DNA of 64,000 bases from Candidatus Aminicenantota bacterium (GTDB lineage: Bacteria > Acidobacteriota > Aminicenantia > Aminicenantales > Aminicenantaceae): positions 4,298,566 to 4,362,565 of the forward strand of contig CP070825.1 of NCBI GenBank assembly GCA_020344415.1. Direction: 5' to 3'. This document shows positions 50,953 to 60,001 of the stretch, piece by piece. The position numbers and the translations under genes are program-made. The notes beneath the pieces were generated by a model that made no database searches, was not told the DNA's origin, and was given only the letters and a program-made list of their open reading frames with translations. Each line of letters starts with the position of its first letter. The stretch's first letter is position 1.

Positions 50953-53559
50953 ATGTATAAGTGGCTGATTCAAAAAATATTTGGAACTAAAAACGAGAGA
51001 GATCTCAGAAAGCTCCAGCCCTATGTTTCTGCAATCAATGAACTTGAGCCAAAAATCCAAAAATTCACTGACGAGCAGCTCCGCGCCAAAACCGCAGAAT
51101 ATAAAGAAAAGGTGAGCCAGGGAGCCCCTCTTGACGGCCTCCTGATTGAATCCTTTGCAGTAGTTAGAGAAGTTGCAAAGCGAACGCTTAACATGCGTCA
51201 CTTCGATGTTCAGCTTATAGGAGGGGTCGTTCTTCATCAAGGAAAAATCGCTGAAATGAAAACAGGAGAAGGGAAGACATTGGTTGCAACCCTCCCTGCT
51301 TACCTTAATGCCTTGGAAGGAAAAGGCGTGCATATTGTAACGGTTAACGATTATCTCGCCAAAAGGGACACCGAGTGGATGGGGCCAATCTTTAATTTTC
51401 TCGGATTGGAGGTCGGTACGATTCAACACGAGATGGACGACAGGGAAAGATATGAGGCCTATCGAAAAGATATTACTTACGGTACCAACAACGAGTTTGG
51501 CTTCGATTACCTGCGAGACAATATGAAATTCCGCCTCGCCGACCTTGTTCAACCAGAACATCATTATGCCATAGTGGATGAAGTCGACAGCATTCTTGTC
51601 GATGAAGCCCGAACGCCTCTTATCATATCAGGCCCCACGGAAGAATCGACCTCTCTTTATTATAAAGTGGACAATCTTGTCCGCCGTTTGGACAAAAATA
51701 AAGATTTTCAGGTCGATGAAAAGACAAGAACAGTGGCCATTTTAGAAGATGGTGTAGCTGCCGCTGAAAAATCCTTGAATATCAAGAACCTGTACGACCT
51801 TAACCACATGGATATAGTCCATCATATCAATCAATCGTTAAAAGCCCATCACATGTTTAAAAGAGATGTTGATTACATGGTCAAAGAAGGCAAAGTGATC
51901 ATTGTGGATGAATTCACGGGCCGCCTCATGCCTGGTCGGCGCTATAGCGATGGCCTGCACCAGGCACTGGAAGCAAAGGAAAGAGTACGGATTGAAGAAG
52001 AATATCAAACATTAGCCTCTATTACTTTTCAAAATTACTTCAGGATGTATGACAAGCTGGCAGGCATGACAGGAACAGCTGTAACTGAAGCCACAGAATT
52101 TCACTCCATCTATAAGCTGGATGTCGTGGAAATTCCCACCAACAAACCTCTCATTCGCTACGAATACCCGGACGTAATTTACCGAACCTCCAAAGAAAAA
52201 TGGGGTGCTGTCGTCGAAGAAATTGTGGAACTCTATAATAATGGACATCCTGTTCTAGTGGGAACGATTTCGATAGAAAATTCAGAACACCTGAGCTCCC
52301 TTCTGAGGAAAAAAGGTATCAAGCATGTGGTATTAAATGCTAAATACCACGAGATGGAAGCCAACATAATTGCCCAAGCCGGAAGAATTGGATCTGTCAC
52401 TATTGCCACTAACATGGCTGGCAGAGGAGTAGACATCCTGCTAGGCGGAAATCCAGAGTTCCTGGCAACAGAGCAGTTAAGAAAAAAGGGAATCGATCCT
52501 TCAAAAGCTTCTCAGGAAGAGTGGGAGAAAGCCCTTGCTGAAGTAAACGCCATCACTCTAACAGAACATGATAAAGTCATCGCGATGAACGGCCTGCATA
52601 TACTAGGGACCGAACGTCATGAAGCCCGCCGAATCGATAACCAGCTCAGAGGAAGGGCAGGAAGGCAGGGTGACCCAGGCTCTTCCCGCTTCTATCTCTC
52701 GTTAGAAGATGACTTGATGCGCATATTTGGAAGCGAAAGAATATCAGGTTTGATGGCTAGGATTGGCATGGCCGAAGGGACTCCTATTGAACACAGAATG
52801 GTTACGCGGGCCATAGAGAAAGCTCAAAAACAGGTAGAGGGCCAAAACTTCTCTATACGCAAACATTTGCTGGAATACGATGATGTGATGAATAAACAAA
52901 GAGAATCCATCTATAAGTTGAGGAGAGATACCCTCAGTGGAAAAAACATGAAGGAGTATGTCCTGGAATTACTGGAAACGCTTGTAGATTGGATAATGGA
53001 TAGCCACACAAATAAAAGCCAGTCTCCTGAAGATTGGGACGTGGATAGTTTCGGGAAAGCTATCGCCTCTCAATTCGGCTTTGATGTAGAGAAGTTATCC
53101 ATAGACTGGGAAACAATAATCTATGATGAACTCCGAGAAAAGACCCTAAACACGCTAAAGAATCTCTACGAAGAGAAAGAAAAAATCATCGGCACATCTC
53201 ACATGAGAGAATTCGAAAGGATCATCATGCTCCAAATCATCGATTCCCAGTGGAAAGATCATCTTTTAGGGATGGACTATCTCAAGGAAGGAATAGGTCT
53301 TAGGGGTTATGGACAGAGAGATCCCCTAGTTGAATATAAGAAAGAAAGCTATGACATGTTTCAGAGTATGATGGATAGAATCGAAGAAGAGACGATTCGA
53401 TATCTCTATCTCTTTCAACCGATTATGGAAGAAGAAATACCCGAAAGGAAAGAGCAGCCCATGTACTATCAACGTCCTCAGGGGTCATCCATACCAAGAG
53501 CCAAACAGGCAAGGTCAACAATCCCTAAAAAGAGAAAAAAGAAAAAGAAGAAGAGATGA
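50953..53559 (+). CDS. secA: Preprotein translocase ATPase SecA
   Basis: This 868-aa motor drives preproteins through SecYEG. It has Walker [10 protein letters not shown] (102-110), [19 protein letters not shown], the preprotein-crosslinking domain, the second nucleotide fold with [13 protein letters not shown], and [20 protein letters not shown]. The C-terminus lacks the CxCxSGx8CH zinc motif that binds SecB and ribosome; instead it ends in a short linker and a lysine-arginine tail ([10 protein letters not shown]). The start has no ribosome site. guaB follows after 10 bases, whose ribosome site GAAGGAGG overlaps the secA end. Confidence 0.98.
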   Translation: MYKWLIQKIFGTKNERDLRKLQPYVSAINELEPKIQKFTDEQLRAKTAEYKEKVSQGAPLDGLLIESFAVVREVAKRTLNMRHFDVQLIGGVVLHQGKIAEMKTGEGKTLVATLPAYLNALEGKGVHIVTVNDYLAKRDTEWMGPIFNFLGLEVGTIQHEMDDRERYEAYRKDITYGTNNEFGFDYLRDNMKFRLADLVQPEHHYAIVDEVDSILVDEARTPLIISGPTEESTSLYYKVDNLVRRLDKNKDFQVDEKTRTVAILEDGVAAAEKSLNIKNLYDLNHMDIVHHINQSLKAHHMFKRDVDYMVKEGKVIIVDEFTGRLMPGRRYSDGLHQALEAKERVRIEEEYQTLASITFQNYFRMYDKLAGMTGTAVTEATEFHSIYKLDVVEIPTNKPLIRYEYPDVIYRTSKEKWGAVVEEIVELYNNGHPVLVGTISIENSEHLSSLLRKKGIKHVVLNAKYHEMEANIIAQAGRIGSVTIATNMAGRGVDILLGGNPEFLATEQLRKKGIDPSKASQEEWEKALAEVNAITLTEHDKVIAMNGLHILGTERHEARRIDNQLRGRAGRQGDPGSSRFYLSLEDDLMRIFGSERISGLMARIGMAEGTPIEHRMVTRAIEKAQKQVEGQNFSIRKHLLEYDDVMNKQRESIYKLRRDTLSGKNMKEYVLELLETLVDWIMDSHTNKSQSPEDWDVDSFGKAIASQFGFDVEKLSIDWETIIYDELREKTLNTLKNLYEEKEKIIGTSHMREFERIIMLQIIDSQWKDHLLGMDYLKEGIGLRGYGQRDPLVEYKKESYDMFQSMMDRIEEETIRYLYLFQPIMEEEIPERKEQPMYYQRPQGSSIPRAKQARSTIPKKRKKKKKKR

Positions 53560-53569
53560 AGGAGGAAAC

Positions 53570-55033
53570 ATGCTAGAACAAAAAATAAAGGAAGGACTGA
53601 CATTTGATGATGTGCTCGTACTGCCTGCCAAATCCAAAGTAATCCCCACTCAAACAAATGTCTCCACAAAGCTAAGCCAGAATATAGACCTCAACATTCC
53701 GATCGTGAGCTCAGCCATGGATACAGTGACCGAATCAAAGATGGCCATTGCCTTGGCTCAACAGGGAGGGATTGGATTCATCCATCGGAACATGTCCATC
53801 GCTGAGCAGGTTGAAGAAGTGGATAAAGTCAAACGGCATGAGAGCGGAATGATAGTCGATCCTATCACGATGAGGCCCAAAAACAAGATCTATGAAGCTA
53901 AAGAGGCCATGAATAAATATGGGATATCTGGTCTCCCTATCACTGATGAGAGTAATAAATTGCTGGGAATTTTGACCAATCGAGACATCAGATTTGAAAC
54001 CCGCCTCAGTCTATCCATAGATAAAGTCATGACCAAGGATTTAATTACTGTCCCATTAGGAACATCACTTGAAGAGGCGGAGAAACTCTTTCATAAACAC
54101 AAGATAGAAAAAATAATGATGGTGGATGAGGATTACCACCTGAAGGGCTTGATCACCTATAAGGATATCCTCAAAAGAATCCAGTATCCCCATGCATCCA
54201 AAGACGAGTTCGGCCGCCTGAGAGTCGGAGCTGCGGTGGGTGTTGGCAAGGAAACACTGGAAAGAGCAAAAGCCTTAATCGAGGCAAAAGCTGACGTTTT
54301 AGTGGTCGATACAGCTCACGGACATTCCCAGAAAGTATTAGACACAGTAAAAAAAATGAAAAAAGAATTCCCTGAACAGGAACTGATCGCCGGCAATATT
54401 GGAACATCAGAAGCGGCCAAAGAGCTTATAGAGTTGGGAGTGAATGCAGTTAAGGTAGGAGTCGGACCAGGCTCTATCTGCACGACCAGGGTTGTCACGG
54501 GCGCTGGCATCCCTCAGATAACTGCAATTGCTGATGTTTTCAAGGTAACCGGAGAAAAGAATATTCCACTCATTGCTGATGGCGGAATAAAATACTCAGG
54601 AGACATCACCAAAGCCGTCGTCGCCGGGGCAAGTTCTGTCATGCTCGGAAATGTACTCGCAGGAACGGACGAATCTCCTGGAGAGGTAGTCATCTATCAA
54701 GGGCGTTCATATAAAACCTATCGAGGCATGGGCTCTATGCAAGTCATGAGACAGGGAAGCCGAGATAGATATTTTCAGGATTCCCTCACAAGCGAAGACA
54801 AGCTCGTTCCCGAAGGGATAGAAGGAAGGGTGCCCTACAAAGGAAGTGCGTCCAATATCGTTCTTATGATGGTTGGAGGATTGAAGTCCGGAATGGGCTA
54901 TGCAGGATGCAAGAACATAGAAGAACTTCAGAACAAAGCAAAATTCATAAAAATTACAGCGCCCGGAATCAGGGAGAGCCATGTCCATGATGTCATCATA
55001 ACAAAAGAGGCTCCCAACTACCGATTGGAGTAA
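53570..55033 (+). CDS. guaB: Inosine-5'-monophosphate dehydrogenase
   Basis: This 487-aa cytoplasmic enzyme oxidises IMP to XMP with NAD+, the committed step of GMP synthesis. The TIM barrel is interrupted by a CBS pair (about 95-205). The catalytic loop [11 protein letters not shown] contains C304, the flap has the Arg-Tyr in RDRYFQ, and [13 protein letters not shown] forms the phosphate site. Length and motif set are normal. It lies 10 bases downstream of secA with a strong GGAGG, so they are likely cotranscribed. Confidence 0.98.
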   Translation: MLEQKIKEGLTFDDVLVLPAKSKVIPTQTNVSTKLSQNIDLNIPIVSSAMDTVTESKMAIALAQQGGIGFIHRNMSIAEQVEEVDKVKRHESGMIVDPITMRPKNKIYEAKEAMNKYGISGLPITDESNKLLGILTNRDIRFETRLSLSIDKVMTKDLITVPLGTSLEEAEKLFHKHKIEKIMMVDEDYHLKGLITYKDILKRIQYPHASKDEFGRLRVGAAVGVGKETLERAKALIEAKADVLVVDTAHGHSQKVLDTVKKMKKEFPEQELIAGNIGTSEAAKELIELGVNAVKVGVGPGSICTTRVVTGAGIPQITAIADVFKVTGEKNIPLIADGGIKYSGDITKAVVAGASSVMLGNVLAGTDESPGEVVIYQGRSYKTYRGMGSMQVMRQGSRDRYFQDSLTSEDKLVPEGIEGRVPYKGSASNIVLMMVGGLKSGMGYAGCKNIEELQNKAKFIKITAPGIRESHVHDVIITKEAPNYRLE

Positions 55034-55087
55034 CTATTTCTAAACATGATCAATCCAGGTTAATTAATCAGGCAGAAGAAGAATCAA

Positions 55088-55804
55088 ATGTCACTTTTTC
55101 TATTTAAATCTATTCTTGCCACATTTTTTCTTTTGGCGGGATTGATTGCAGTCATCAGCATGTTGACCCTGATGGGAAGGCAGGGGAGGAAAATCAGCGC
55201 AAATTTCCTGAGAAAAGCACATAAAATATCTGGATTTATTTTTTGTGTACTTCTCATCGTAATAAGCTATTTCTGCATCAAGTATTGGGTCACAGCCGGG
55301 GATCAAATCTCTGCAAGAGCCATTGCCCATAGTGTCCTAGCTCTGGCTCTTTTTATTATATTTATTCTGAAGATCTTAATAGTCCAATTTTACAAACAAT
55401 TCCTCAAATATGTGCCGGTACTGGGGATGATTGTATTCGCTTTGAGTTTCATAGTATTTAGCACTTCAGCGGGCTTTTTCTTCTTAAGAACCTTTTGCGA
55501 AAAAGGCGAAACAGTAGAAGCAGCCGTCACTCCAAGGACAGACCTTCAAGGAAACGTCGAAAAGGGCGCTCTGCTCTACAATAACAAATGCGGTGCCTGT
55601 CATTATGCTAACAAGGAAGATAAGAAGCTCGGGCCAGGGCTTAAAAACATATTGAGGAAAGAAAGGCTTCCTCACAGCGGCAGACCCGCAAATATTGAAA
55701 ACATTAAAAGTCAGCTTATAAAACCGGTCCTGACCATGCCATCGTTTTCCAATCTCACAGAACAAGAACTTGCAGATTTGTTGGCATATCTAGAAACCCT
55801 GTAA
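55088..55804 (+). CDS. Membrane-anchored cytochrome c with four-helix N-terminal domain
   Basis: This 238-aa protein has four membrane helices (about 6-26, 46-66, 80-100, 109-134) and then a periplasmic cytochrome c domain with one heme motif CGACH (168-172) and a likely Met ligand M217 in VLTMPSF. H45 and H81 lie at the start of helices 2 and 3 and could hold a heme b, which would make it a b/c fusion. I do not recognise a named family for the N-terminal part. It may pass electrons from quinol to a periplasmic acceptor. Gene lies 54 bases after guaB. Confidence 0.82.
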   Translation: MSLFLFKSILATFFLLAGLIAVISMLTLMGRQGRKISANFLRKAHKISGFIFCVLLIVISYFCIKYWVTAGDQISARAIAHSVLALALFIIFILKILIVQFYKQFLKYVPVLGMIVFALSFIVFSTSAGFFFLRTFCEKGETVEAAVTPRTDLQGNVEKGALLYNNKCGACHYANKEDKKLGPGLKNILRKERLPHSGRPANIENIKSQLIKPVLTMPSFSNLTEQELADLLAYLETL

Positions 55805-55906
55805 TTTTCTCATTCTTATTCAATCCTCTCTCTCTTCTAGTTCATTAATTATCACATTGGTCTTTTCATTTAAAAGCATCTCTTTCTCTATTAAAAGGGC
55901 TCTCCA

Positions 55907-56069
55907 TCAGGATGGCTGATGAGGAAAGCCCTCCGCAGGCGGAGCGGGCATGGTTCCTCGAAGAGGAGAGCGAAGCCGAGGACCGCGAAGAAAAAGGGGA
56001 CAGTCCCCTTTTTTTTATCTCCTTTATTTGCACCTCTTTTCCCGCAAAAAAGGGGACTGTCCCCTTTTT
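55907..56069. repeat. GGGGACAGTCCCC palindromes with adjoining GC-rich hairpin DNA
   Basis: Two palindromes of the dispersed family (55991-56012 and 56046-56069, cores GGGGACAGTCCCC and GGGGACTGTCCCC) follow an 80-base GC-rich stretch (55907-55990) with short internal inverted repeats (GGCGGAGC, GAGGAGAGCGAAGCC). The whole stretch opens a 64-codon frame, but it is repeat DNA. Confidence 0.75.
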
Positions 56070-56217
56070 CTTGAATGCTGACGATTCAGCCAGCCTGATG
56101 GACTAATAGATACATCAAGTAAAAAGAGATGCTTTCTTCCCAAATGGAGGAGTTGACATCACTTTCATTTTTCTTTTAGAATAAGTCCACAACCACAAAA
56201 AATGGGAGGAGGGACCC

Positions 56218-56679
56218 ATGAAAAGAAGAGATTTCTTTGAAAAAAGCGGCTGCGGTCTTTTTACAACAATGCTGGCGTATTTTAGTCTAACTTCCTGCAA
56301 AAAAGAAGAAGAAGCTCCAGCAGTTGAGGAGCAAGCTCCTGCTCCAAAGGAAGAGATAAGCCAAAAAGAGATGGTTAAAAAGATGTTAATGGAAAAACAA
56401 GGAATGACCGAAGAAGAAGCTAATGCCAAAATTGCTGAGTTTGAAGAGAAACTCCCAATGGTCAAGAACGCATGCATCTGCAAGGCCTGCCCCACTTTTG
56501 TCGCAGAAGAGACAGAGCTCGCCTTTTGTCATCCCCTTATTGGAAAAAGCAAAATAATTACTGAAGAAAAGGGCTGTGATTGCCCCAAGTGCCCCGTATA
56601 CCAGCAAATGGGAATGAAGAATGGCTATTACTGCACCAGAAAGTCAGAGATGGAACAGGAAATGGCCAAGATTACCTAG
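56218..56679 (+). CDS. Tat-exported DUF2769-type lipoprotein with eight-cysteine domain
   Basis: This 153-aa protein starts KRRDFFEKSG, a twin-arginine-like signal, and has the lipobox LTSC with C27, so it is probably a folded-exported lipoprotein. A Pro/Glu-rich linker and a helical stretch lead to a domain with cysteines 86, 88, 91, 104, 120, 122, 125 and 139 (CICKAC, CDCPKCPVY). Eight cysteines in this spacing fit DUF2769, where two iron-sulfur clusters are plausible. GGAGGAGGG precedes the start. It is first of a three-gene redox cassette. Confidence 0.8.
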   Translation: MKRRDFFEKSGCGLFTTMLAYFSLTSCKKEEEAPAVEEQAPAPKEEISQKEMVKKMLMEKQGMTEEEANAKIAEFEEKLPMVKNACICKACPTFVAEETELAFCHPLIGKSKIITEEKGCDCPKCPVYQQMGMKNGYYCTRKSEMEQEMAKIT

Positions 56680-56802
56680 TGTCATTAATTTTCTACCAGA
56701 TTCAAAAATTTCTCAAGCTTTTAAAGTTAAATACGTTTAAACAAACAGGAAAGGAAGAAGTGGATTTACAAACAAAAATCGATATAATGAGAGCATAAAA
56801 AA

Positions 56803-57228
56803 ATGAAAAAATTTTGGCGGTGTTTTGTCTGCAACGATATCCATTACGGAGTGAACCCACCGGAAATATGTCCAACCTGTATGGCAAAGAATGCCTATGT
56901 AGAAATTTCCTCGGCAGAAGCCCAAAAGATAAGCGGAATGACAAAGGGCGACTTTAATAAACAAAAATTTCATGAGGCCATTGAAAAATTCACAGAGAAT
57001 AATGAATTCCAGGTGAATCCAGATAAGGAAAGAGTCACGATGCTCCTGGATGGAATATTCAACAACGAAAAGAATCATGGCTTAAAATACTGCCCGTGCA
57101 GACTGATCATGAAGGACTTTGAGGAAGATTTAAAGCTTGTCTGCCCATGTAACTTTCTTATTCATGAAACTTATAAAGATAAGGGAGAGTGTTGGTGCGG
57201 CCTTTTCGTAAGGAGGGAAAAGATATGA
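56803..57228 (+). CDS. Rubredoxin-like domain fused to ferredoxin:thioredoxin reductase catalytic domain
   Basis: This 141-aa protein has an N-terminal zinc-ribbon/rubredoxin-like unit with C7-x2-C10 and C23-x2-C26 in the order of rubrerythrin tails. From about 48 to 137 it is an FTR beta-type domain with CPC (97-99), CPC (114-116) and CWC (130-132), where plant FTR has CPC, CPC and CHC. These ligate a 4Fe-4S cluster and the active-site disulfide. It should reduce disulfides with one-electron donors; the fused rubredoxin-like part could be the donor. It overlaps the next gene by 4 bases. A TATAAT box is at 56783-56788. Confidence 0.88.
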   Translation: MKKFWRCFVCNDIHYGVNPPEICPTCMAKNAYVEISSAEAQKISGMTKGDFNKQKFHEAIEKFTENNEFQVNPDKERVTMLLDGIFNNEKNHGLKYCPCRLIMKDFEEDLKLVCPCNFLIHETYKDKGECWCGLFVRREKI

Positions 57229-57503
57229 GCAAACTGATAATGTTCCATGCGAGGGAATGCCCCCACTGCCAGAGGATGATGCCTTATGTCGACAAACTGG
57301 AAAAAGAGACTGGTATTAAATTTGAAAGACTAGAGATCTGGCACAATGAAGAAAACGCAGATCTGATGAGATCTTACAGGGATATCATTGCCCCCAAGTG
57401 CGGAGGCCAGCTTAAGACACCCGCCTTTTTGAACACAGAGACCAAGGATGCTTTCTGTGGGGAGGTGGAATACGAAACGCTCAAAGAATGGGCATTAAAA
57501 TAA
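57225..57503 (+). CDS. Glutaredoxin/thioredoxin-fold protein with CPHC site
   Basis: The start chosen is ATG 57225, preceded by AAGGAGGG and overlapping the FTR stop as ATGA; a longer frame from 57189 runs inside the FTR gene. The 92-aa product has the redox motif C12-P-H-C15, the cis-proline in KTPAF (P66) and two extra cysteines (C59, C78). The size and fold fit a glutaredoxin/NrdH-like or thioredoxin-like protein. The coupled FTR-like protein is the natural reductant, forming a small ferredoxin- or rubredoxin-driven thiol system. Confidence 0.88.
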   Translation: MSKLIMFHARECPHCQRMMPYVDKLEKETGIKFERLEIWHNEENADLMRSYRDIIAPKCGGQLKTPAFLNTETKDAFCGEVEYETLKEWALK

Positions 57504-57508
57504 TGGCC

Positions 57509-57530
57509 ATCTGATTTATTACTATCAGAT
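57509..57530 (+). terminator. Weak hairpin after the redox cassette
   Basis: ATCTGAT (57509-57515) pairs with ATCAGAT (57524-57530) around an 8-base loop and is followed by a poor T-tract. It lies between the convergent glutaredoxin-like gene and the small gene at 57550. Confidence 0.35.
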
Positions 57531-57549
57531 TTGACTTGTTCCGGGTTTG

Positions 57550-57735
57550 CTACTTCTTTTTTGAATCATCCAAATTCTTTTCGAGCCTTTCCAAGAAAGA
57601 GGCTATGCTGCGAAGCATTTCATTTTCTTTTCTGAGAGAATCAATCAATTTATCAAAATCCACATCAACCGCAGGTTTTTCCTTCCTTATTCTTTCTTGT
57701 TTCTTCTTGGATATTAGCCGGGATTTTTTCGGCAT
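57550..57735 (-). CDS. Small basic coiled-coil protein downstream of panD
   Basis: This 61-aa protein has a basic N-terminus (MPKKSRLISKKKQERIRKEK) and an amphipathic helix from about 27 to 58 with leucine spacing (FDKLIDSLRKENEMLRSIAS). It starts 11 bases after the panD stop on the same strand, so it is likely cotranscribed. AGAGG lies rather far upstream. I do not recognise a family. It may be a nucleic-acid-binding or dimerising protein, or a chance frame. Confidence 0.5.
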   Translation of the reverse strand: MPKKSRLISKKKQERIRKEKPAVDVDFDKLIDSLRKENEMLRSIASFLERLEKNLDDSKKK

Positions 57736-57746
57736 ATCATATAAAT

Positions 57747-58103
57747 CTACGTTGCCTCTTTTATCGCGTTTCTCTCATCCACAATTAATATTTTTGGCAT
57801 AAAATAGTCACTCTCTCCTTTTTCCAATATTACATATGAAGCAACAATTAATTTATCTCCGACCTTGGCCCTGTGGACGGCTGCTCCATTAACTCCGACA
57901 ACTCCTGAGTCTTTCTCGCCTTTAATCAAATAAGTAATAAACCTTTCACCGTTTGAAATATTATACACATGGATCTGTTCAAAGGGCATCATATCAGCAG
58001 CTTTCATCAAACTTTCATCCAGAGTGAGACTGCCTTCATAATCCATATTGGTTTCTGAAACTGTCAACTTCTGAACTTTTGCTTTTAGCATTATCCTCTT
58101 CAT
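57747..58103 (-). CDS. panD: Aspartate 1-decarboxylase (pyruvoyl enzyme)
   Basis: This 118-aa proenzyme self-cleaves between G24 and S25 in YEGSLTLD to make the pyruvoyl group, then decarboxylates aspartate to beta-alanine for pantothenate. The NGERFITYLIKG and GVNGAAVHRAKVGDKLIVASY blocks are typical. AAAGGAG is upstream. It follows panC by 7 bases in the panB-panC-panD order, a complete set for joining beta-alanine and pantoate. Confidence 0.95.
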   Translation of the reverse strand: MKRIMLKAKVQKLTVSETNMDYEGSLTLDESLMKAADMMPFEQIHVYNISNGERFITYLIKGEKDSGVVGVNGAAVHRAKVGDKLIVASYVILEKGESDYFMPKILIVDERNAIKEAT

Positions 58104-58110
58104 CTTGTCT

Positions 58111-58962
58111 TTACTCCTTTATATGGATAATAACATTATCAATGAGCCTGACTTTCTTTATAAAAACAGCAAGGGCAATCAAAGTTTTATTCTCTATCTT
58201 TGTAAGAGGATTTAGATTATCTATATCCACAATCTCGATATAATCTATTTTTGCCAGAGGCTCTCCGTTTAGAATCTCTTTCATTCTCCTGATTAATGAC
58301 TCCGAGTCCCTTTCACCTTTTTCTATCATTCCCTGAGCTGCGTTCAAGCTTTTCGACAAAACAAGTGCGGCTTTTCTCTCTTCTGGGCTTAAATAAGTAT
58401 TTCGGGAGCTGAGGGCAAGGCCATCCTCTTCTCTTATTATGGGCAGGACTTCAATCTTTACCTCTAGATCAAGGTCTTGAACCATTTTCTCCAGGACGAT
58501 AGCCTGCTGGGCATCTTTCTGTCCAAAGAAAGAAATATCCGGGTCGACGATATTAAAAAGCTTCAGGACCACGGTACAAACTCCTCTGAAGTGCCCGGGG
58601 CGGGAGCGACCACACAGCCTATCCTGGAAGTCAGAGACCTCCACATAAGTCTTATAGCCTTCCGGATACATTTCTTCAGCTTCAGGAGCAAATAAATAAT
58701 CGACTCCTTCTTTTTCTAGGATTCCAATATCTTGTCTCATCTCCCGAGGGTATTCTTTAAAATCCTCGGCCGGCCCAAATTGAGTCGGGTTGATGAATAT
58801 GCTGACTACCGTAGAATCAGCTTTCTTGACGGATTCCCTGATGAGGCTCAGGTGGCCCTCATGAAGACATCCCATAGTCGGAACTAATCCAATAGTCTTT
58901 CCCTGGGATCTTAAATCTCTGACGACACTTCGCATATCTTTGATCGCTGCAATAATCTTCAT
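58111..58962 (-). CDS. panC: Pantothenate synthetase
   Basis: This 283-aa enzyme joins pantoate and beta-alanine with ATP. Motifs are MGCLHEGHLSLI (HxGH-type ATP site, 30-41), FINPTQFGPAEDF (pantoate site), DISFFGQKDAQQAIV and the KMSKS-like LSSRNTYLSPEER. Length is normal. It lies between panB (48-base gap) and panD (7-base gap) on the same strand. Confidence 0.97.
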   Translation of the reverse strand: MKIIAAIKDMRSVVRDLRSQGKTIGLVPTMGCLHEGHLSLIRESVKKADSTVVSIFINPTQFGPAEDFKEYPREMRQDIGILEKEGVDYLFAPEAEEMYPEGYKTYVEVSDFQDRLCGRSRPGHFRGVCTVVLKLFNIVDPDISFFGQKDAQQAIVLEKMVQDLDLEVKIEVLPIIREEDGLALSSRNTYLSPEERKAALVLSKSLNAAQGMIEKGERDSESLIRRMKEILNGEPLAKIDYIEIVDIDNLNPLTKIENKTLIALAVFIKKVRLIDNVIIHIKE

Positions 58963-59010
58963 AGCTGTTATTAATTCTAATCTTCCATCTCTAATGCAGA
59001 TACGAATTTA

Positions 59011-59904
59011 TCATTTCCCTCTCTTCTTTTTCTTGCCAAGCGTTTCAGCCTCTTTCTTGGCCAGCTCTGCTGCTTCTTTTTCGTTTAGATGGTAGGAATA
59101 TTTATCCTCTGGAAATTTTCCTCCCTTGACATCATCGATATAATCTTTCACAGCTCCGCTTATAAGCTCATGGAGGTCAGCGTATCTTTTAACAAATTTA
59201 GGAAGATATCCATTTGAAAACCCAACAAGATCATGAAAAACAAGAATCTGCCCATCACAGTAAGGGCCTGCTCCAATCCCGATTGTCGGAATTTTAAGTT
59301 TTTCAGTAATGATCCGGGCCACCTCCATGGGAATACACTCTAAAACCACGGAAAAAACTCCGGCCTCCTCCAGATTTATAGCATCTGTGATGATTCTTTC
59401 GGCCTCATCCACTTCCTTTCCTTTTACTTTGAATTGACCGAAATGATGTATAGACTGTGGGGTAAGACCCACATGCCCCATAACTGGAATCTCAGCATCG
59501 ATCAATGCTTCAATCAATTTCAATCTTTTTTTAGACGCTCCTTCAATCTTAACGGCTTTCGTACCTGCTTCCTTAAGAAAACGGGAAGCGTTCACAACCG
59601 ATTCCTCGATTGATAGATGGAAGGAAAAATAAGGCATGTCTCCTACCACTAATGCTCTTTTTGAAGCCCTGCCTACAGGTTTCGCATGATGGATCATCTC
59701 TTCCATGGTCACTGGAATAGTGTTTTCATAACCCAGGACCACCATTCCCAGCGAATCTCCAACTAGGATTAAATCGATCCCGCATTCATCCACGATCTTT
59801 GCTACAGGAAAATCATAGGCCGTCACAGCCACGATTTTTTCTTTTTGCTTTTTTTTGTCTTGAAGTAAGGGAATTGTTACTTTTTGGTTTTTTTCTTCAG
59901 GCAT
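59011..59904 (-). CDS. panB: 3-methyl-2-oxobutanoate hydroxymethyltransferase
   Basis: This 297-aa TIM-barrel enzyme adds a methylene-THF-derived hydroxymethyl group to 2-oxoisovalerate to make ketopantoate. Motifs are VTAYDFPVAKIVDECGIDLI, LVGDSLGMVVLGYENT (metal-binding Asp), KIEGA and PVMGHVGLTPQSIH. The extra C-terminal lysine-rich tail (KKEAETLGKKKKRGK) is longer than usual. It begins the pan cluster, with GAAAGGA before the ATG. panE/ilvC for the next step is not in the window. Confidence 0.97.
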   Translation of the reverse strand: MPEEKNQKVTIPLLQDKKKQKEKIVAVTAYDFPVAKIVDECGIDLILVGDSLGMVVLGYENTIPVTMEEMIHHAKPVGRASKRALVVGDMPYFSFHLSIEESVVNASRFLKEAGTKAVKIEGASKKRLKLIEALIDAEIPVMGHVGLTPQSIHHFGQFKVKGKEVDEAERIITDAINLEEAGVFSVVLECIPMEVARIITEKLKIPTIGIGAGPYCDGQILVFHDLVGFSNGYLPKFVKRYADLHELISGAVKDYIDDVKGGKFPEDKYSYHLNEKEAAELAKKEAETLGKKKKRGK

Positions 59905-60001
59905 GATAGATCCTTTCTCCCCACCTCGCCCTTAAGCGTCGAGATTGAGGTAAAGTCACAAATATCTGTCAGAGACGATTATTGCTAAAAATAACTTAAC
60001 G

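Noticed and set aside
50938-51564. 208-codon minus-strand frame inside secA
   Set aside because: It is antisense to a certain secA gene with no ribosome site or homology pattern.
55912-56106. 64-codon plus-strand frame
   Set aside because: It lies within repeat DNA (GC-rich hairpin plus two GGGGAC palindromes).
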